Below the pieces are notes generated by a model that had not been told where the DNA came from, searched no databases, and was given only the letters and a program-made list of their open reading frames with translations. 64,000 bases of DNA from Planctomycetaceae bacterium (GTDB lineage Bacteria; Planctomycetota; Planctomycetia; Planctomycetales; Planctomycetaceae), in NCBI GenBank assembly GCA_027489895.1, contig JAIXZD010000413.1:1-64000 (forward strand), given 5' to 3'. The position numbers and the translations under genes are program-made. Positions 8,313 to 16,495 of the stretch are shown here, piece after piece (position 1 is the first letter of the stretch; each line of letters starts with the position of its first letter).

Positions 8313-8969
8313 GGCTGTTTCGACCACGTCCTTGGGCGGCGTCACTCCCAACCGCTCCAGACGCTGGCGAATCTGGTGCAGCACGTAGCTCTTGTGGTTC
8401 GCGACCTGCTGCTCGGTAATCGCAAGCTGTTCCGCGACGCGTTTGTTGGGCCACCCCAGCACCACGAGCAGTTCCAGGCAGTGCAGCCGTTCGTAGTCGC
8501 CCTTGGCCGTCCACTGGCCGATCAGCTCCGCCAGAATCCCTCGGATCGCCTGCTCATCGCGCCGCTGCTGTTCCCGACTCGCCGCCGCACTCGAAATCCT
8601 CCGTCCCGAAGCGACGGGTTCAAATCCGCCGGTGGCCGTATCGGTCCCGCCGGCCGCCTCAAAGCTCCGCAGCGGCGGGCGACGTCCTTTCTTCCGCAGG
8701 GCGTCAATCACCTTGTGGGCGGCAATCGAAAACAAGAACGATTCGAGCGGCGTCGCTTCGTCGTAGTTAGGCAAGCTCGTCATGAATCCGAGGAACGTTT
8801 CCTGGGCAATGTCTTCGGCCATCCCGCGGTCACCGAGCCGACTCTCCACGAACGCCACAATCCGACCTTCATAGCGGTCGATGCAGTCCTGCCAGGCCGC
8901 CTCGTCGCCAGCACGAATGGCGGCGATCAGGTCGCGGTCAGCCTCGGGGATTGGTGGGAAAGAATCCAT
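8304..8969 (-). CDS. ECF-type RNA polymerase sigma factor
   Basis: A 221-aa sigma-70 family factor of the extracytoplasmic function group, which directs RNA polymerase to alternative promoters. Region 2 spans about residues 15-95, with the typical AEDIAQETFLGFM stretch and FSIAAHKVIDALRKKGRR for -10 recognition. After a variable linker, region 4 (about 160-205) contains the helix-turn-helix PNKRVAEQLAITEQQVANH for -35 binding. I chose ATG 8969 (MDSFPPIPEADRD); a TTG seven codons upstream is less likely. No anti-sigma factor or kinase gene is adjacent, so the signal is unknown. The gene ends in a TAG contributed by a repeat. Confidence 0.88.
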   Translation of the reverse strand: MDSFPPIPEADRDLIAAIRAGDEAAWQDCIDRYEGRIVAFVESRLGDRGMAEDIAQETFLGFMTSLPNYDEATPLESFLFSIAAHKVIDALRKKGRRPPLRSFEAAGGTDTATGGFEPVASGRRISSAAASREQQRRDEQAIRGILAELIGQWTAKGDYERLHCLELLVVLGWPNKRVAEQLAITEQQVANHKSYVLHQIRQRLERLGVTPPKDVVETAVG

Positions 8970-9015
8970 GGTCACGCTACTGGCATTCAATCAGGACATT
9001 GAAACGATTCATCAA

Positions 9016-9039
9016 GAGCCGGAAACTTCAGCGTCCGGA
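9016..9039 (+). repeat. Degenerate REP-I copy
   Basis: GAGCCGGAAACTTCAGCG followed by TCCGGA matches the better conserved copies at 16220 and 50568 with a few changes. It lies in the 143-base space between the sigma factor start and the end of the solute-binding protein gene. Confidence 0.45.
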
Positions 9040-9112
9040 AGCTCGACCGTTCCCTCCGGCAACACCGTGATCCACTACGAGAATCACTCGACGACAACTC
9101 CGACGGCAAGAT

Positions 9113-11557
9113 TCATTCGGGAGGATACCACGCATCCACCTGCCAGCGATCAATCCCCTGAAACAGCGTCATGGGGGCCGCTGGCAAGCCCCGCACCTGC
9201 TTCCGCGTCACAAAGTGGGGCTGAATCTCCCAGAGAGGAACAACAACCGCCTCGGCCCACAACTGCCGTTGCAACCGGTGCAGCAGCCGCGTCGCCGTCG
9301 CCATGTCGCCCACGGTATCCAGTTCCAAAAGCGATCGCCTCAGCCAGACCGGGAACCGATCCAGCGACGACAGTGTCGGGTCCGCCGTCCCCGACAGAAA
9401 CAGCCAGAGTTCCACCAGCGGCTCCGCCATCGCCACCGTTCGGTAAACTACGTCGCTGGAACCGGGATCGGGGTGCTCGGCTTCCGAGCGAACAGTCGCC
9501 TTGATTCCGATCCGGTTCCACGTGGCCGCGATGGCGGCGGCACTCGCGGCGATCTCCGCGCCCAGCGGGTGCCACAGTGTCAGCTCTGGTAACTGTCCGC
9601 CCAGCTCTTTTTTGGCCGCGATTGCCAGCGACAGCGCCACCACCAGATCGGTCGTTGGCAGAACCAGCGACTTGTCGAACGCATAGGATGTCGTCGGCAC
9701 CACCCCGGTGGTCAACCGGGCCAATCCGGGTTCTCCCGCAACGCCAAACGCCTCCGCCAGAATCCGATCACGCGGCAGCGCGTACATCAACGCCCTGCGC
9801 AATGCGCGATTGGCCACCGCTGACGAGGTCGCCGAGAACTGCAACAGGTGCGTTTCTGGCAGCCCGTACGCCAGCGTGAGCACATCCGTCCGCTTCTGAA
9901 ACTCTCGCACAGTCGATTGGGGAATCCGCGAGAGCATGGTCACCTCGCCCCGCAGAAACGATTGAATCGCCCGATCCGCTGTCGGGTAATCGCGAAACAG
10001 CACCTCCACGGGCGGACGCGATCCACTCCCCGTCAAGTTCACGAACGATCGGCGGTAGCGTGCGGACCACACTCCCGAGACATCCGTCGGAGCCGGGCCG
10101 AATCGACGCAGCGACCTCACGCCGTCACCAGAAGACGTCGCATCCCGCCGATTCGGCGCGGGCAACGTCGCGAGCAGCGCCTCGGGCCTCAAGGGAACCG
10201 ACAGCAAGTCGAGTTTGAGAGTGTTCGGCGAGGTCACTTCGAGGCGGTCAATCGTTCCTGCCAGCCGGACGCTGTAGTCGGGCGACTTGGGGTCGAGCAT
10301 CGTCGCCAGTTGTCTCGCGATCCCGCCAGCCGTGAACTGTCGCCCCCGCTCGTCGCGCAGCGTGAACAAGAGCGACCGCCCCAGCTCGGTGGGTTCCCAC
10401 TCGCGAAACCACCGCGATTCAAACCGGGTTGTGCCTTCCGTCCAGCTTCCCGGGGCGAACCACGGCTCCCACTCCAGAGACGCGTCCAATCCCTGGTCAA
10501 GAATTGGCCAAGGCGACGACCGCTGGGCCGAGGGGGCGATCCGCCCCACGCTCACACGGGTCCACTGCAAATGTGCCCGCTGGTACGGCCCGATTAGATT
10601 GGGGGTCGCAGGCCAGACCCGCGCGGCCAGTTCCATCGCATCGAGTGCCGCATCGGGCGAGGCGGACTGCGCGTCGCGAATCAGACCCGCCGCTCGCGAC
10701 GACAACTGCATGACAATCTGTGCTGCGACCGGGTGAGACGGGTACCGTGCCTGGAGCCGCCCCAGAAAGAATCGTGCCCGGCGAAAGTCCCCCGCGGCCA
10801 CGGCCCGGTCGACCTCACCCCGAATCACCTGCCCGTACCGCGAATCGAGATCGGGATACGCGGCGTTTCGACCATATAGTTCATCAAACAGCGCCAGCGC
10901 TTCCTCGGGACGATTCTGGTCCCGCTTCCCCTCGCCCTCGACAAACAGCAGTCGCTGATAACGCTCTTCCAGGCCCGGCCAGTCGGGCTCGCGATCATGG
11001 GTGGCCACCCACAGGGCCAGCGCCTCGGGAAGCTGCTTTTCGTCGAGCAGGCGATCGACGCGCCGCAGCATCAGGTCTTCCCAGTAAATCACCTCACCGA
11101 TCAGCTTGTATTGAATCCGCAGGTCCTCATCGTCTTCTCCCGCCAGCACGAGCGGAACATATTGAAGCGCTCTCCGTTTCGCTTGCGCTTCCGGGGAATT
11201 GCCCGCCGTTTCCGGATTCTTGATCGCCTGTTCGAGTTGCCGATCGATCGCCTCCAGAAGGCCCGGCCGGGGCGAGACCGGCTCGACCACCAGAACCCGC
11301 TTCGACCGCAGCACCAGCCAATCGACCGGAGGCCCCTTCAGCAACGCGACATGCTCGGGGAGTTGCATCGCTTCAAGCAGCGGCAGCTCGTCAGACTCTG
11401 TCGACTCTTCAGCCGGTGGGGGCGTGTCCGGTTCGGTGACTGCGGCCTCTGGCGCGGTTTTCGCCCCGGTTTTGGGTTTTGAGTCCTGGGCATACCCGAC
11501 GTCACAGACAACCAGACCAATCAACACCAGGAGCATCGGCCAGACGATCCTCATCAT
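9113..11557 (-). CDS. ABC transporter family 5 solute-binding protein with helical N-terminal extension
   Basis: An 814-aa secreted protein. The signal peptide MMRIVWPMLLVLIGLVVC ends near AQDS and fixes the start at 11557, although the frame stays open far upstream. Residues about 90-300 are helical and TPR-like (LPEALALWVATHDREPDWPG; RPEEALALFDELYGRN). From about 300 to the C-terminus it resembles the extracytoplasmic oligopeptide/nickel-binding family SBP_bac_5: an FTLRDERGRQFTAG-type opening strand, then VANRALRRALMYALPRDRI and WNRIGIKATVRSE. Such proteins deliver peptides or other solutes to an ABC importer, but no permease or ATPase gene is adjacent. The fusion of a repeat domain to the binding protein is unusual and its ligand is unknown. 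Confidence 0.75.
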   Translation of the reverse strand: MMRIVWPMLLVLIGLVVCDVGYAQDSKPKTGAKTAPEAAVTEPDTPPPAEESTESDELPLLEAMQLPEHVALLKGPPVDWLVLRSKRVLVVEPVSPRPGLLEAIDRQLEQAIKNPETAGNSPEAQAKRRALQYVPLVLAGEDDEDLRIQYKLIGEVIYWEDLMLRRVDRLLDEKQLPEALALWVATHDREPDWPGLEERYQRLLFVEGEGKRDQNRPEEALALFDELYGRNAAYPDLDSRYGQVIRGEVDRAVAAGDFRRARFFLGRLQARYPSHPVAAQIVMQLSSRAAGLIRDAQSASPDAALDAMELAARVWPATPNLIGPYQRAHLQWTRVSVGRIAPSAQRSSPWPILDQGLDASLEWEPWFAPGSWTEGTTRFESRWFREWEPTELGRSLLFTLRDERGRQFTAGGIARQLATMLDPKSPDYSVRLAGTIDRLEVTSPNTLKLDLLSVPLRPEALLATLPAPNRRDATSSGDGVRSLRRFGPAPTDVSGVWSARYRRSFVNLTGSGSRPPVEVLFRDYPTADRAIQSFLRGEVTMLSRIPQSTVREFQKRTDVLTLAYGLPETHLLQFSATSSAVANRALRRALMYALPRDRILAEAFGVAGEPGLARLTTGVVPTTSYAFDKSLVLPTTDLVVALSLAIAAKKELGGQLPELTLWHPLGAEIAASAAAIAATWNRIGIKATVRSEAEHPDPGSSDVVYRTVAMAEPLVELWLFLSGTADPTLSSLDRFPVWLRRSLLELDTVGDMATATRLLHRLQRQLWAEAVVVPLWEIQPHFVTRKQVRGLPAAPMTLFQGIDRWQVDAWYPPE

Positions 11558-12044
11558 CCAGTTTGGAACGCGACGGCGGCCCGAACGCGATTCGACGCGG
11601 TCCGTCGCAGTGTTGAAGTTCGCAGTCAGACGCGATGGGAACACAGGGCGTGCCATGCTTGCACCGTTTCGGGGCAAGCATGCCAACCGCCAGACAGCGC
11701 GGCAGTCACCCAGTCCGCCTGCTTCCTGGAACTCGCCGAAAAACGGGGGTGGCCCGACCACCTCGTGGTCGGGTCGCGCAGCGACAGGAAGCCACACCTT
11801 CCGCGACCAACCACCAAAAAACGCACCTGCGGCAGGAAAGCCGCGCGTGGCAACCGGTTCGCCAACAGAAATCAGACTCGCCATTACCTCGCACGCCGAA
11901 ATGACACGCTCGTGCCCAGCTTCCACTCGGCGATCGCCCGGCGACTTATTCTGCCCCGGTTGTTTCATCGCTAGCGGCGCGTTATCAAACAGCGTTTCCG
12001 ATTTCGCACTCACCGAATTCTCCAAGCACCCGGGAGCCTCGCCG
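11558..12044. other. Intergenic gap with REP-F and a 9-bp hairpin
   Basis: No gene is supported here. The gap holds REP-F (11650-11684) and a perfect 9-bp hairpin CCCGACCAC-ctc-GTGGTCGGG (11753-11773). It lies between divergent genes and should contain both promoters, but none is clear. Confidence 0.5.
11650..11684 (+). repeat. REP-F single copy
   Basis: GTGCCATGCTTGCACC then GTTTCGGGGCAAGCATGCC. The arms ATGCTTGC and GCAAGCAT pair around an 11-base loop. Other copies are at 43756, 43871 (inverted), 60932 and 62909. Confidence 0.8.
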
Positions 12045-12656
12045 ATGCTGTCGTCTCGTTTCACGCTGCTCACGTTCGGATTGCTGCTCGCAGTCCTGAC
12101 CCACCAGATCCCCGCCGCCGATGAGGGCGAGGGCTGGGTCGTCCTGTTCAATGGCAAAGACCTCACCGGCTGGTCGGCCACCGAAGGCGTCGAATGGAAG
12201 GTCGCGGATGGAACGATCGTCACGCCTCCGAAGCGGTCGCATCTGTTCACAGACCAGGAATTTACCAACTTCCATTTCAAGGCGGAGGTGATGACTACGC
12301 CGGGCAGCAATTCCGGCATCTTCTTCCACAGTCAGCCCTTCGAAGGCTGGCCGACCGTGGGCCACGAGACGCAGATCAACAACACCCACAAAGACCCGGT
12401 CAAAACCGGCAGCATCTATTTCATCGTCAAGCTCTACGAAGCGGCCGCCAAGGACAACGAATGGTGGACGCACGAAGTGATCGTCAAAGGCCAGAACATC
12501 GTCATCAAGGTGAATGGCAAAGTGATCGTCGACTACACCGAACCCGAAGGCGTCACCTCGACCCACCGACTCGGCAAGGGCAAGTTCGCGCTGCAAGCCC
12601 ACGACCCGGAAAGCGTCGTGATGTACCGCAACATTCGCGTCAAACCGCTGCCGTAA
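12045..12656 (+). CDS. Secreted DUF1080 (3-keto-disaccharide hydrolase-like) protein
   Basis: A 203-aa protein with signal peptide MLSSRFTLLTFGLLLAVLTH cleaved near PAADEG, then one DUF1080 domain. WVVLFNGKDLTGWSATEG is the hallmark first strand, followed by NFHFKAEVMTTPGSNSGIFF and the terminal HDPESVVMYRNIRVKPL. The concanavalin-like jelly-roll fold of this family binds carbohydrate, and some members hydrolyse 3-keto glycosides. Many copies are typical of planctomycetes that live on polysaccharides. GGGAG lies about nine bases upstream of ATG 12045. The gene appears monocistronic, because a strong hairpin-T terminator follows at 12714-12757. Exact substrate unknown. Confidence 0.88.
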   Translation: MLSSRFTLLTFGLLLAVLTHQIPAADEGEGWVVLFNGKDLTGWSATEGVEWKVADGTIVTPPKRSHLFTDQEFTNFHFKAEVMTTPGSNSGIFFHSQPFEGWPTVGHETQINNTHKDPVKTGSIYFIVKLYEAAAKDNEWWTHEVIVKGQNIVIKVNGKVIVDYTEPEGVTSTHRLGKGKFALQAHDPESVVMYRNIRVKPLP

Positions 12657-12713
12657 CCACTGCCGTAGCCGGTTCCGTCGGACATATTCTCATGCGAGTT
12701 TTGTCGCACTCCC

Positions 12714-12757
12714 CGCCCCGCGTCGCCGGCCCCCTTCCGGTAACGCGGGGCGTTTTT
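12714..12757 (+). terminator. Intrinsic terminator after DUF1080 gene
   Basis: CGCCCCGCGT (12714-12723) pairs perfectly with ACGCGGGGCG (12743-12752), with an inner GCCGG/CCGGT pairing, and is followed by TTTTT. It sits immediately before the redoxin start and overlaps the only possible ribosome-binding sequence (GCGGGG), so it could also act as a leader hairpin controlling that gene. Confidence 0.75.
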
Positions 12758-13462
12758 GTGCGCCGATGCATGGGGTTTGTGCTCGCGGCGCTTTACGCCC
12801 CGGCGGTGCGAGGACAAGAACCTCCCGCACCAGCGAACGCCGAAGCAGGGAAACCTGATCCCCAGGCGTCCCAAGAGAGATCGTCCCGCCCCAAGCCCGC
12901 CAAATTCAATAAGGTGCTGAAGCTGGGTGATCCCGCCCCCAGTTTCCCCGCGCTCGCCGCGGTCGACGGACGCCGCTACGCCCTGACCGATTTCGACGAC
13001 GCACGCCTCCTCGTGCTGATTTTCACCTCTCAGAAGTGCCCGGTCTCCAAGGCCTACGAAGCGCGGTTCGCCGAACTGACCGCCGATTTCGCCGATCGTG
13101 GCCTGCGCGTCGTCGCGCTCTCCGTCGCCACCGCCGCGAACGAGCAGTTGGACAAGGTCCGCGAGCGATTCGAGAAAGATCCACGCCCATACGTCTATCT
13201 GCACGACCCGAGCCAGGCCGTGGGCCGAAGTTTCGGAGCGTATGTCACCCCGCAGGTGTTCGTTCTGGATTCAGAGCGAAAGGTCGCCTACATGGGCGCG
13301 TTCGACGATCACCACGACCGCCGCGAAGTCGTCAAGCATTATGTTGTGGACGCCGTGGACGCGCTCCTCGCCGGTCGCCCGGTCCTCGTCGGCGAGTCGC
13401 TCCCCAAGGGATGCGAAATCGAATACCGCGACGACCCCCGGCCCTCCCCGCCCCAACCGTAG
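12758..13462 (+). CDS. Secreted redoxin / thioredoxin-fold protein
   Basis: An exported thioredoxin-fold protein of the AhpC/TSA-redoxin type. LKLGDPAPSFPALAAVDG begins the fold, LIFTSQKCPVSKAYEARF carries the single peroxidatic-type Cys (CPVSK in place of CxxC), and YVTPQVFVLDSERKVAYMG holds the cis-proline. A further Cys lies in SLPKGCEIEY near the C-terminus. Planctomycetes have many such one-Cys proteins; the oxidant or partner is unknown. GTG 12758 gives a compact signal peptide (MRRCMGFVLAALYAPAVRG) and lies after the terminator hairpin. ATG 12692 and ATG 12770 are alternatives. The stop TAG is part of GTAG followed by the small palindrome CCGAGTCGG. Confidence 0.75.
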   Translation: MRRCMGFVLAALYAPAVRGQEPPAPANAEAGKPDPQASQERSSRPKPAKFNKVLKLGDPAPSFPALAAVDGRRYALTDFDDARLLVLIFTSQKCPVSKAYEARFAELTADFADRGLRVVALSVATAANEQLDKVRERFEKDPRPYVYLHDPSQAVGRSFGAYVTPQVFVLDSERKVAYMGAFDDHHDRREVVKHYVVDAVDALLAGRPVLVGESLPKGCEIEYRDDPRPSPPQP

Positions 13463-13473
13463 CCGAGTCGGCT

Positions 13474-13496
13474 GTAGCGGAACTCGTGAGAGTTCC
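13474..13496 (+). repeat. REP-D copy
   Basis: GTAG, then CGGAACTC-GTGA-GAGTTCC. The copies at 16350, 18914 and 18948 have different but still paired arms. It lies between the convergent redoxin and MMPL genes. Confidence 0.85.
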
Positions 13497-13531
13497 CCTC
13501 TTCGACCGCGTCTCCAAGCCTTCGCACCGCT

Positions 13532-16054
13532 CTACGGCACCAGCGTCGTCGCCGGCAGATCCCGCGGACTGGTCGGGTGCGAATGCCCCAGGTACTTGCC
13601 CAGGCTTCCGAAATGCCCGCCGTGCAGCAGCACAAGGTAGGCCGGGACGAGCAGAGGCCGCACCACAAACGTATCCAGCAGCACGCCGAAGCAGAGGGCG
13701 AAGCCGAGTTGTTTCATCCCGACCAGTTCGCCCCCCATGATCAGCGAGAAGAACGTTCCCGCCATGATGATCCCGCAACTGGAGATGATACTGCCCGTCT
13801 TTGTCACGGCGATGCGAATGCCCTCGATGGCGCCATGCAGTTCCTGCTCTTCTTCGATCCGCGTCATCAGGAAGATGTTGTAGTCCTCGCCGATCGCGAT
13901 CAGGATCGTGAACAGGAACATCGGCACCTTCCAGTCCAGCCCCGCGAAATCGGCTCCGTACCACCACCAGAACGCGACAAACGTCGCACCGAGTGTCACG
14001 AAGTAACTGAAGAAGACGCTCACAATCAGATAGGCCGAAACCGCCGGCTTCCGCAGCAGCGCCACAAGAATCAGAAACACCACGGCCAGGACGAGAATGT
14101 CGATCTTGATCTGGTCATGATCGGTCACCGTCTTCAGGTCGCGAATACTCGCCGTCGGACCCACGAGGTGAATCTCCGACTCTCCCTTGAGTGCCAGCGG
14201 CATGTCCCGTTTCAGAGTCTCGGTGACGGCATTCAACTGGGCGATGCACTCGCGTGAGAACGGGTCGTCGCGAAACACCAGGTCCAGCCGCGAAACGTGA
14301 CCGTCGTACTCCCCCTCGGCCGAGATGTAGTATTCATCCGCCTCGCGGCGGCGCTGGGCATCGACCACGCGCTCGCGGAATCCGCGTGCGGCCGCCTTGA
14401 CGCGGTCCGTGGGGTCCACCTCGGCGGTCGCCTGCCCCTCATGCAGAATGCCCGGCTGCGACCAGCCCAGCGGAAACCGCACGTACCGGACATCCGCCAG
14501 ACCCAATTCCTGACGGTTCGCTTTCAACTGGCTGGCCAGTTCATCGAGCGCCGCCCGGCCTTCCTCGCTCCGAAAATCAATCTGGTTGTTCCGCAGAATG
14601 ATCGTCACCGGACCGGCGGATCCCGCCGGAAAATGCGACTGGACCGCCTTGGCACCAATCACGCTCTGGTTCGAGGGCGACAGCTCGCTCAACAATCCGT
14701 AGCTGAGGTAGTCATGCCAGACCAGCCCCACCACCGCAAACGGCAGCATCGCGGCAATACAGACCACCAGCACCGTCCGCGGGCTGCTCACGACCATCTT
14801 GGCGATCGATTCCCACGCAATCTGGACCCGGTTGCGTTCGATCAGCCGATTGACAAGGCTCGTCCCGCTCAGCCACCCCGTTCCCGCCAGATGCTCGGAC
14901 CGACCATAGGGCCAGAACGCCCAGCGGCCCGTCATCCGCAACAGCGCCGGCGTCAACGTGATCGAGGCGATCGACACGACCACCAGCGACAGCGAGATAC
15001 CAATCCCTGCCTCGCGGAACTTTCCGAACTGGGCAAACACCAGCATCCCGATGCCGCCAATCACCGTCCCCGCACTGGCGATCAGGGCCGCTCCGACTTT
15101 CCCGAGTGTTTCGGGAATCGCCTGCTTGATCCGCAAACCCCGGTCCAGCTCTTCCTTGTACCGGGCAATCAGGAACAGGCAGTAATCCACGCCCGCCCCG
15201 TACACCACTACCGTGATGTACACCTCCATGCCCCAGAAAATCCGGAAGCCCCAGTTGGGAATCTGGGTCAGCAGGATCACCAGGCCCAGCGACACATTCA
15301 CCGCAAAAAACACGGTGATCAGCGGAATCAGCGCCAGTAGCGGCGCCCGGTAGATCGCCAGCAGAAGGATCACCACCAGCGCCGTCGTCCAGGCTTCGGT
15401 TCCGTGGGCCGACTGCTGGTTCGCCACCAGCATGTCGCGCCCAACCGTGGCCGTCCCGCTGATGGCCAGTTCCAGCCCAGGGGGCGTGATCGGTACCGCC
15501 GTCGCCGGATCGACTTCCTTCCGGACGTCGTTCAGGATCTTTTCGATCGCCTCGATCGTTGGCTTGTTTCCGAAATCGAGAAACTCCGACCGCAGCGCGA
15601 CAATCACCAGTGACGCTTTGCGATCCTCGCTGTCGAGCAGTTTGCCCATCAGGGGATCGCGCGACGTCTTCACCGAAACGATCAACTCGGGAGACGTTTC
15701 CTGCAGCGCCTCCAGTCGCGGCCTCAGCACGTCCTGAATAAACCGGTCGTCCTGTTCGACCAGCGGCTGCGTTTCCCGGCGAACCACAACCACCACGCTG
15801 CTGTTCAGCAGGTCGTGCGGGAACGACTTGGCCATCAGCCGTTCACCGACCAGGCTCGGCATCTCCTGCGGGAGATACGCGAATTCCCCATCCTCGATCA
15901 GGTCTTTGAACTTTGGAATGGGATAGCCCCATTCGGTGAACAGCCCGCGTGCGGTCCCAAACCCCCACACCATCGCGACGAGCCACACCACGAGGCAGAG
16001 CCTCCAATGGCGTTCGACCGTCGCTCCAAGCGATTCAAAAAAACGGGGGATCAT
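13532..16054 (-). CDS. MMPL/RND-family membrane transporter
   Basis: An 840-aa polytopic inner-membrane protein with two MMPL repeats. Each has one leading helix, a large periplasmic loop and a bundle of five helices. The first helix is RLCLVVWLVAMVWGFGTARG; a block at about residues 210-370 includes ITVVVYGAGVDYCLFLIARY, the conserved GxDY/F motif of helix 4. The second block (about 690-815) contains ILIAIGEDYNIFLMTRIEEE, its counterpart. Such pumps use the proton gradient to export lipids or hydrophobic molecules to the outer membrane; the HpnN hopanoid exporters belong here, but the cargo cannot be told. ATG 16054 begins MIPRFFESLG. It converges on the redoxin gene. Confidence 0.88.
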   Translation of the reverse strand: MIPRFFESLGATVERHWRLCLVVWLVAMVWGFGTARGLFTEWGYPIPKFKDLIEDGEFAYLPQEMPSLVGERLMAKSFPHDLLNSSVVVVVRRETQPLVEQDDRFIQDVLRPRLEALQETSPELIVSVKTSRDPLMGKLLDSEDRKASLVIVALRSEFLDFGNKPTIEAIEKILNDVRKEVDPATAVPITPPGLELAISGTATVGRDMLVANQQSAHGTEAWTTALVVILLLAIYRAPLLALIPLITVFFAVNVSLGLVILLTQIPNWGFRIFWGMEVYITVVVYGAGVDYCLFLIARYKEELDRGLRIKQAIPETLGKVGAALIASAGTVIGGIGMLVFAQFGKFREAGIGISLSLVVVSIASITLTPALLRMTGRWAFWPYGRSEHLAGTGWLSGTSLVNRLIERNRVQIAWESIAKMVVSSPRTVLVVCIAAMLPFAVVGLVWHDYLSYGLLSELSPSNQSVIGAKAVQSHFPAGSAGPVTIILRNNQIDFRSEEGRAALDELASQLKANRQELGLADVRYVRFPLGWSQPGILHEGQATAEVDPTDRVKAAARGFRERVVDAQRRREADEYYISAEGEYDGHVSRLDLVFRDDPFSRECIAQLNAVTETLKRDMPLALKGESEIHLVGPTASIRDLKTVTDHDQIKIDILVLAVVFLILVALLRKPAVSAYLIVSVFFSYFVTLGATFVAFWWWYGADFAGLDWKVPMFLFTILIAIGEDYNIFLMTRIEEEQELHGAIEGIRIAVTKTGSIISSCGIIMAGTFFSLIMGGELVGMKQLGFALCFGVLLDTFVVRPLLVPAYLVLLHGGHFGSLGKYLGHSHPTSPRDLPATTLVP

Positions 16055-16219
16055 GCGAGATCGCGTCTAGGGTGCCGCCCGGCCCGGAAGCACGGTCGGT
16101 CGAAAAGAGTGACCGAACCCCAGACGCTAACACGATTTGCGCGAAGCGTCAATCATCGGACACGAACCGTCTCAGCCCGGGGGCCGTCGCCGATTTTCAG
16201 GCAACTGTCGTAATCCGAA

Positions 16220-16243
16220 GAGCCGGAAGCGTCAGCGCCCGGA
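16220..16243 (+). repeat. REP-I copy
   Basis: GAGCCGGAAGCGTCAGCG then CCCGGA. A full inverted copy is at 50568-50591 and a degenerate one at 9016. Confidence 0.75.
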
Positions 16244-16349
16244 GGGCCCACGATCCCCGCTCGGCTTTCGCCCTACACCAGTGGGAACCAGCCCCTCCGT
16301 CCCCTCTGTCACCGATTTGGACACTCAATGTGCCATCCCAAGCGCGTCG

Positions 16350-16372
16350 GTAGCGGAACTCGTGAGAGTTCC
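16350..16372 (+). repeat. REP-D copy
   Basis: Identical over 23 bases to the copy at 13474: GTAG followed by CGGAACTC, GTGA and GAGTTCC. Confidence 0.85.
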
Positions 16373-16406
16373 ACGGCCCGCGCCTGGTCACAGCCCGCGC
16401 CTGTGC

Positions 16407-16459
16407 GTGCCAGTGCGAGCGGGAGCACGCAAACAAGGCACTGGCACAGCCAGTGGCAC
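16407..16459 (+). repeat. REP-H copy
   Basis: GTGCCAGTGCGAGCGGG at the left and GGCACAGCCAGTGGCAC at the right. Related copies are at 29495-29547 and 61169-61193 (the short form GTGCCACTGGCTTTGCCAGT). Confidence 0.7.
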
Positions 16460-16495
16460 TCAATCGATAAGGTCCCTTCGGTCTGAACCACTGCT

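Larger units (their letters stand above)
16055..16495. other. Intergenic gap with three repeat families
   Basis: No gene is supported. The gap holds REP-I (16220-16243), REP-D (16350-16372) and REP-H (16407-16459) between the GH57 gene end and the MMPL gene start. Confidence 0.6.

Noticed and set aside
11558-12319. N-terminal extension of the solute-binding protein by about 250 codons
   Set aside because: The extension crosses REP-F and non-conserved sequence, and a proper signal peptide begins at 11557.
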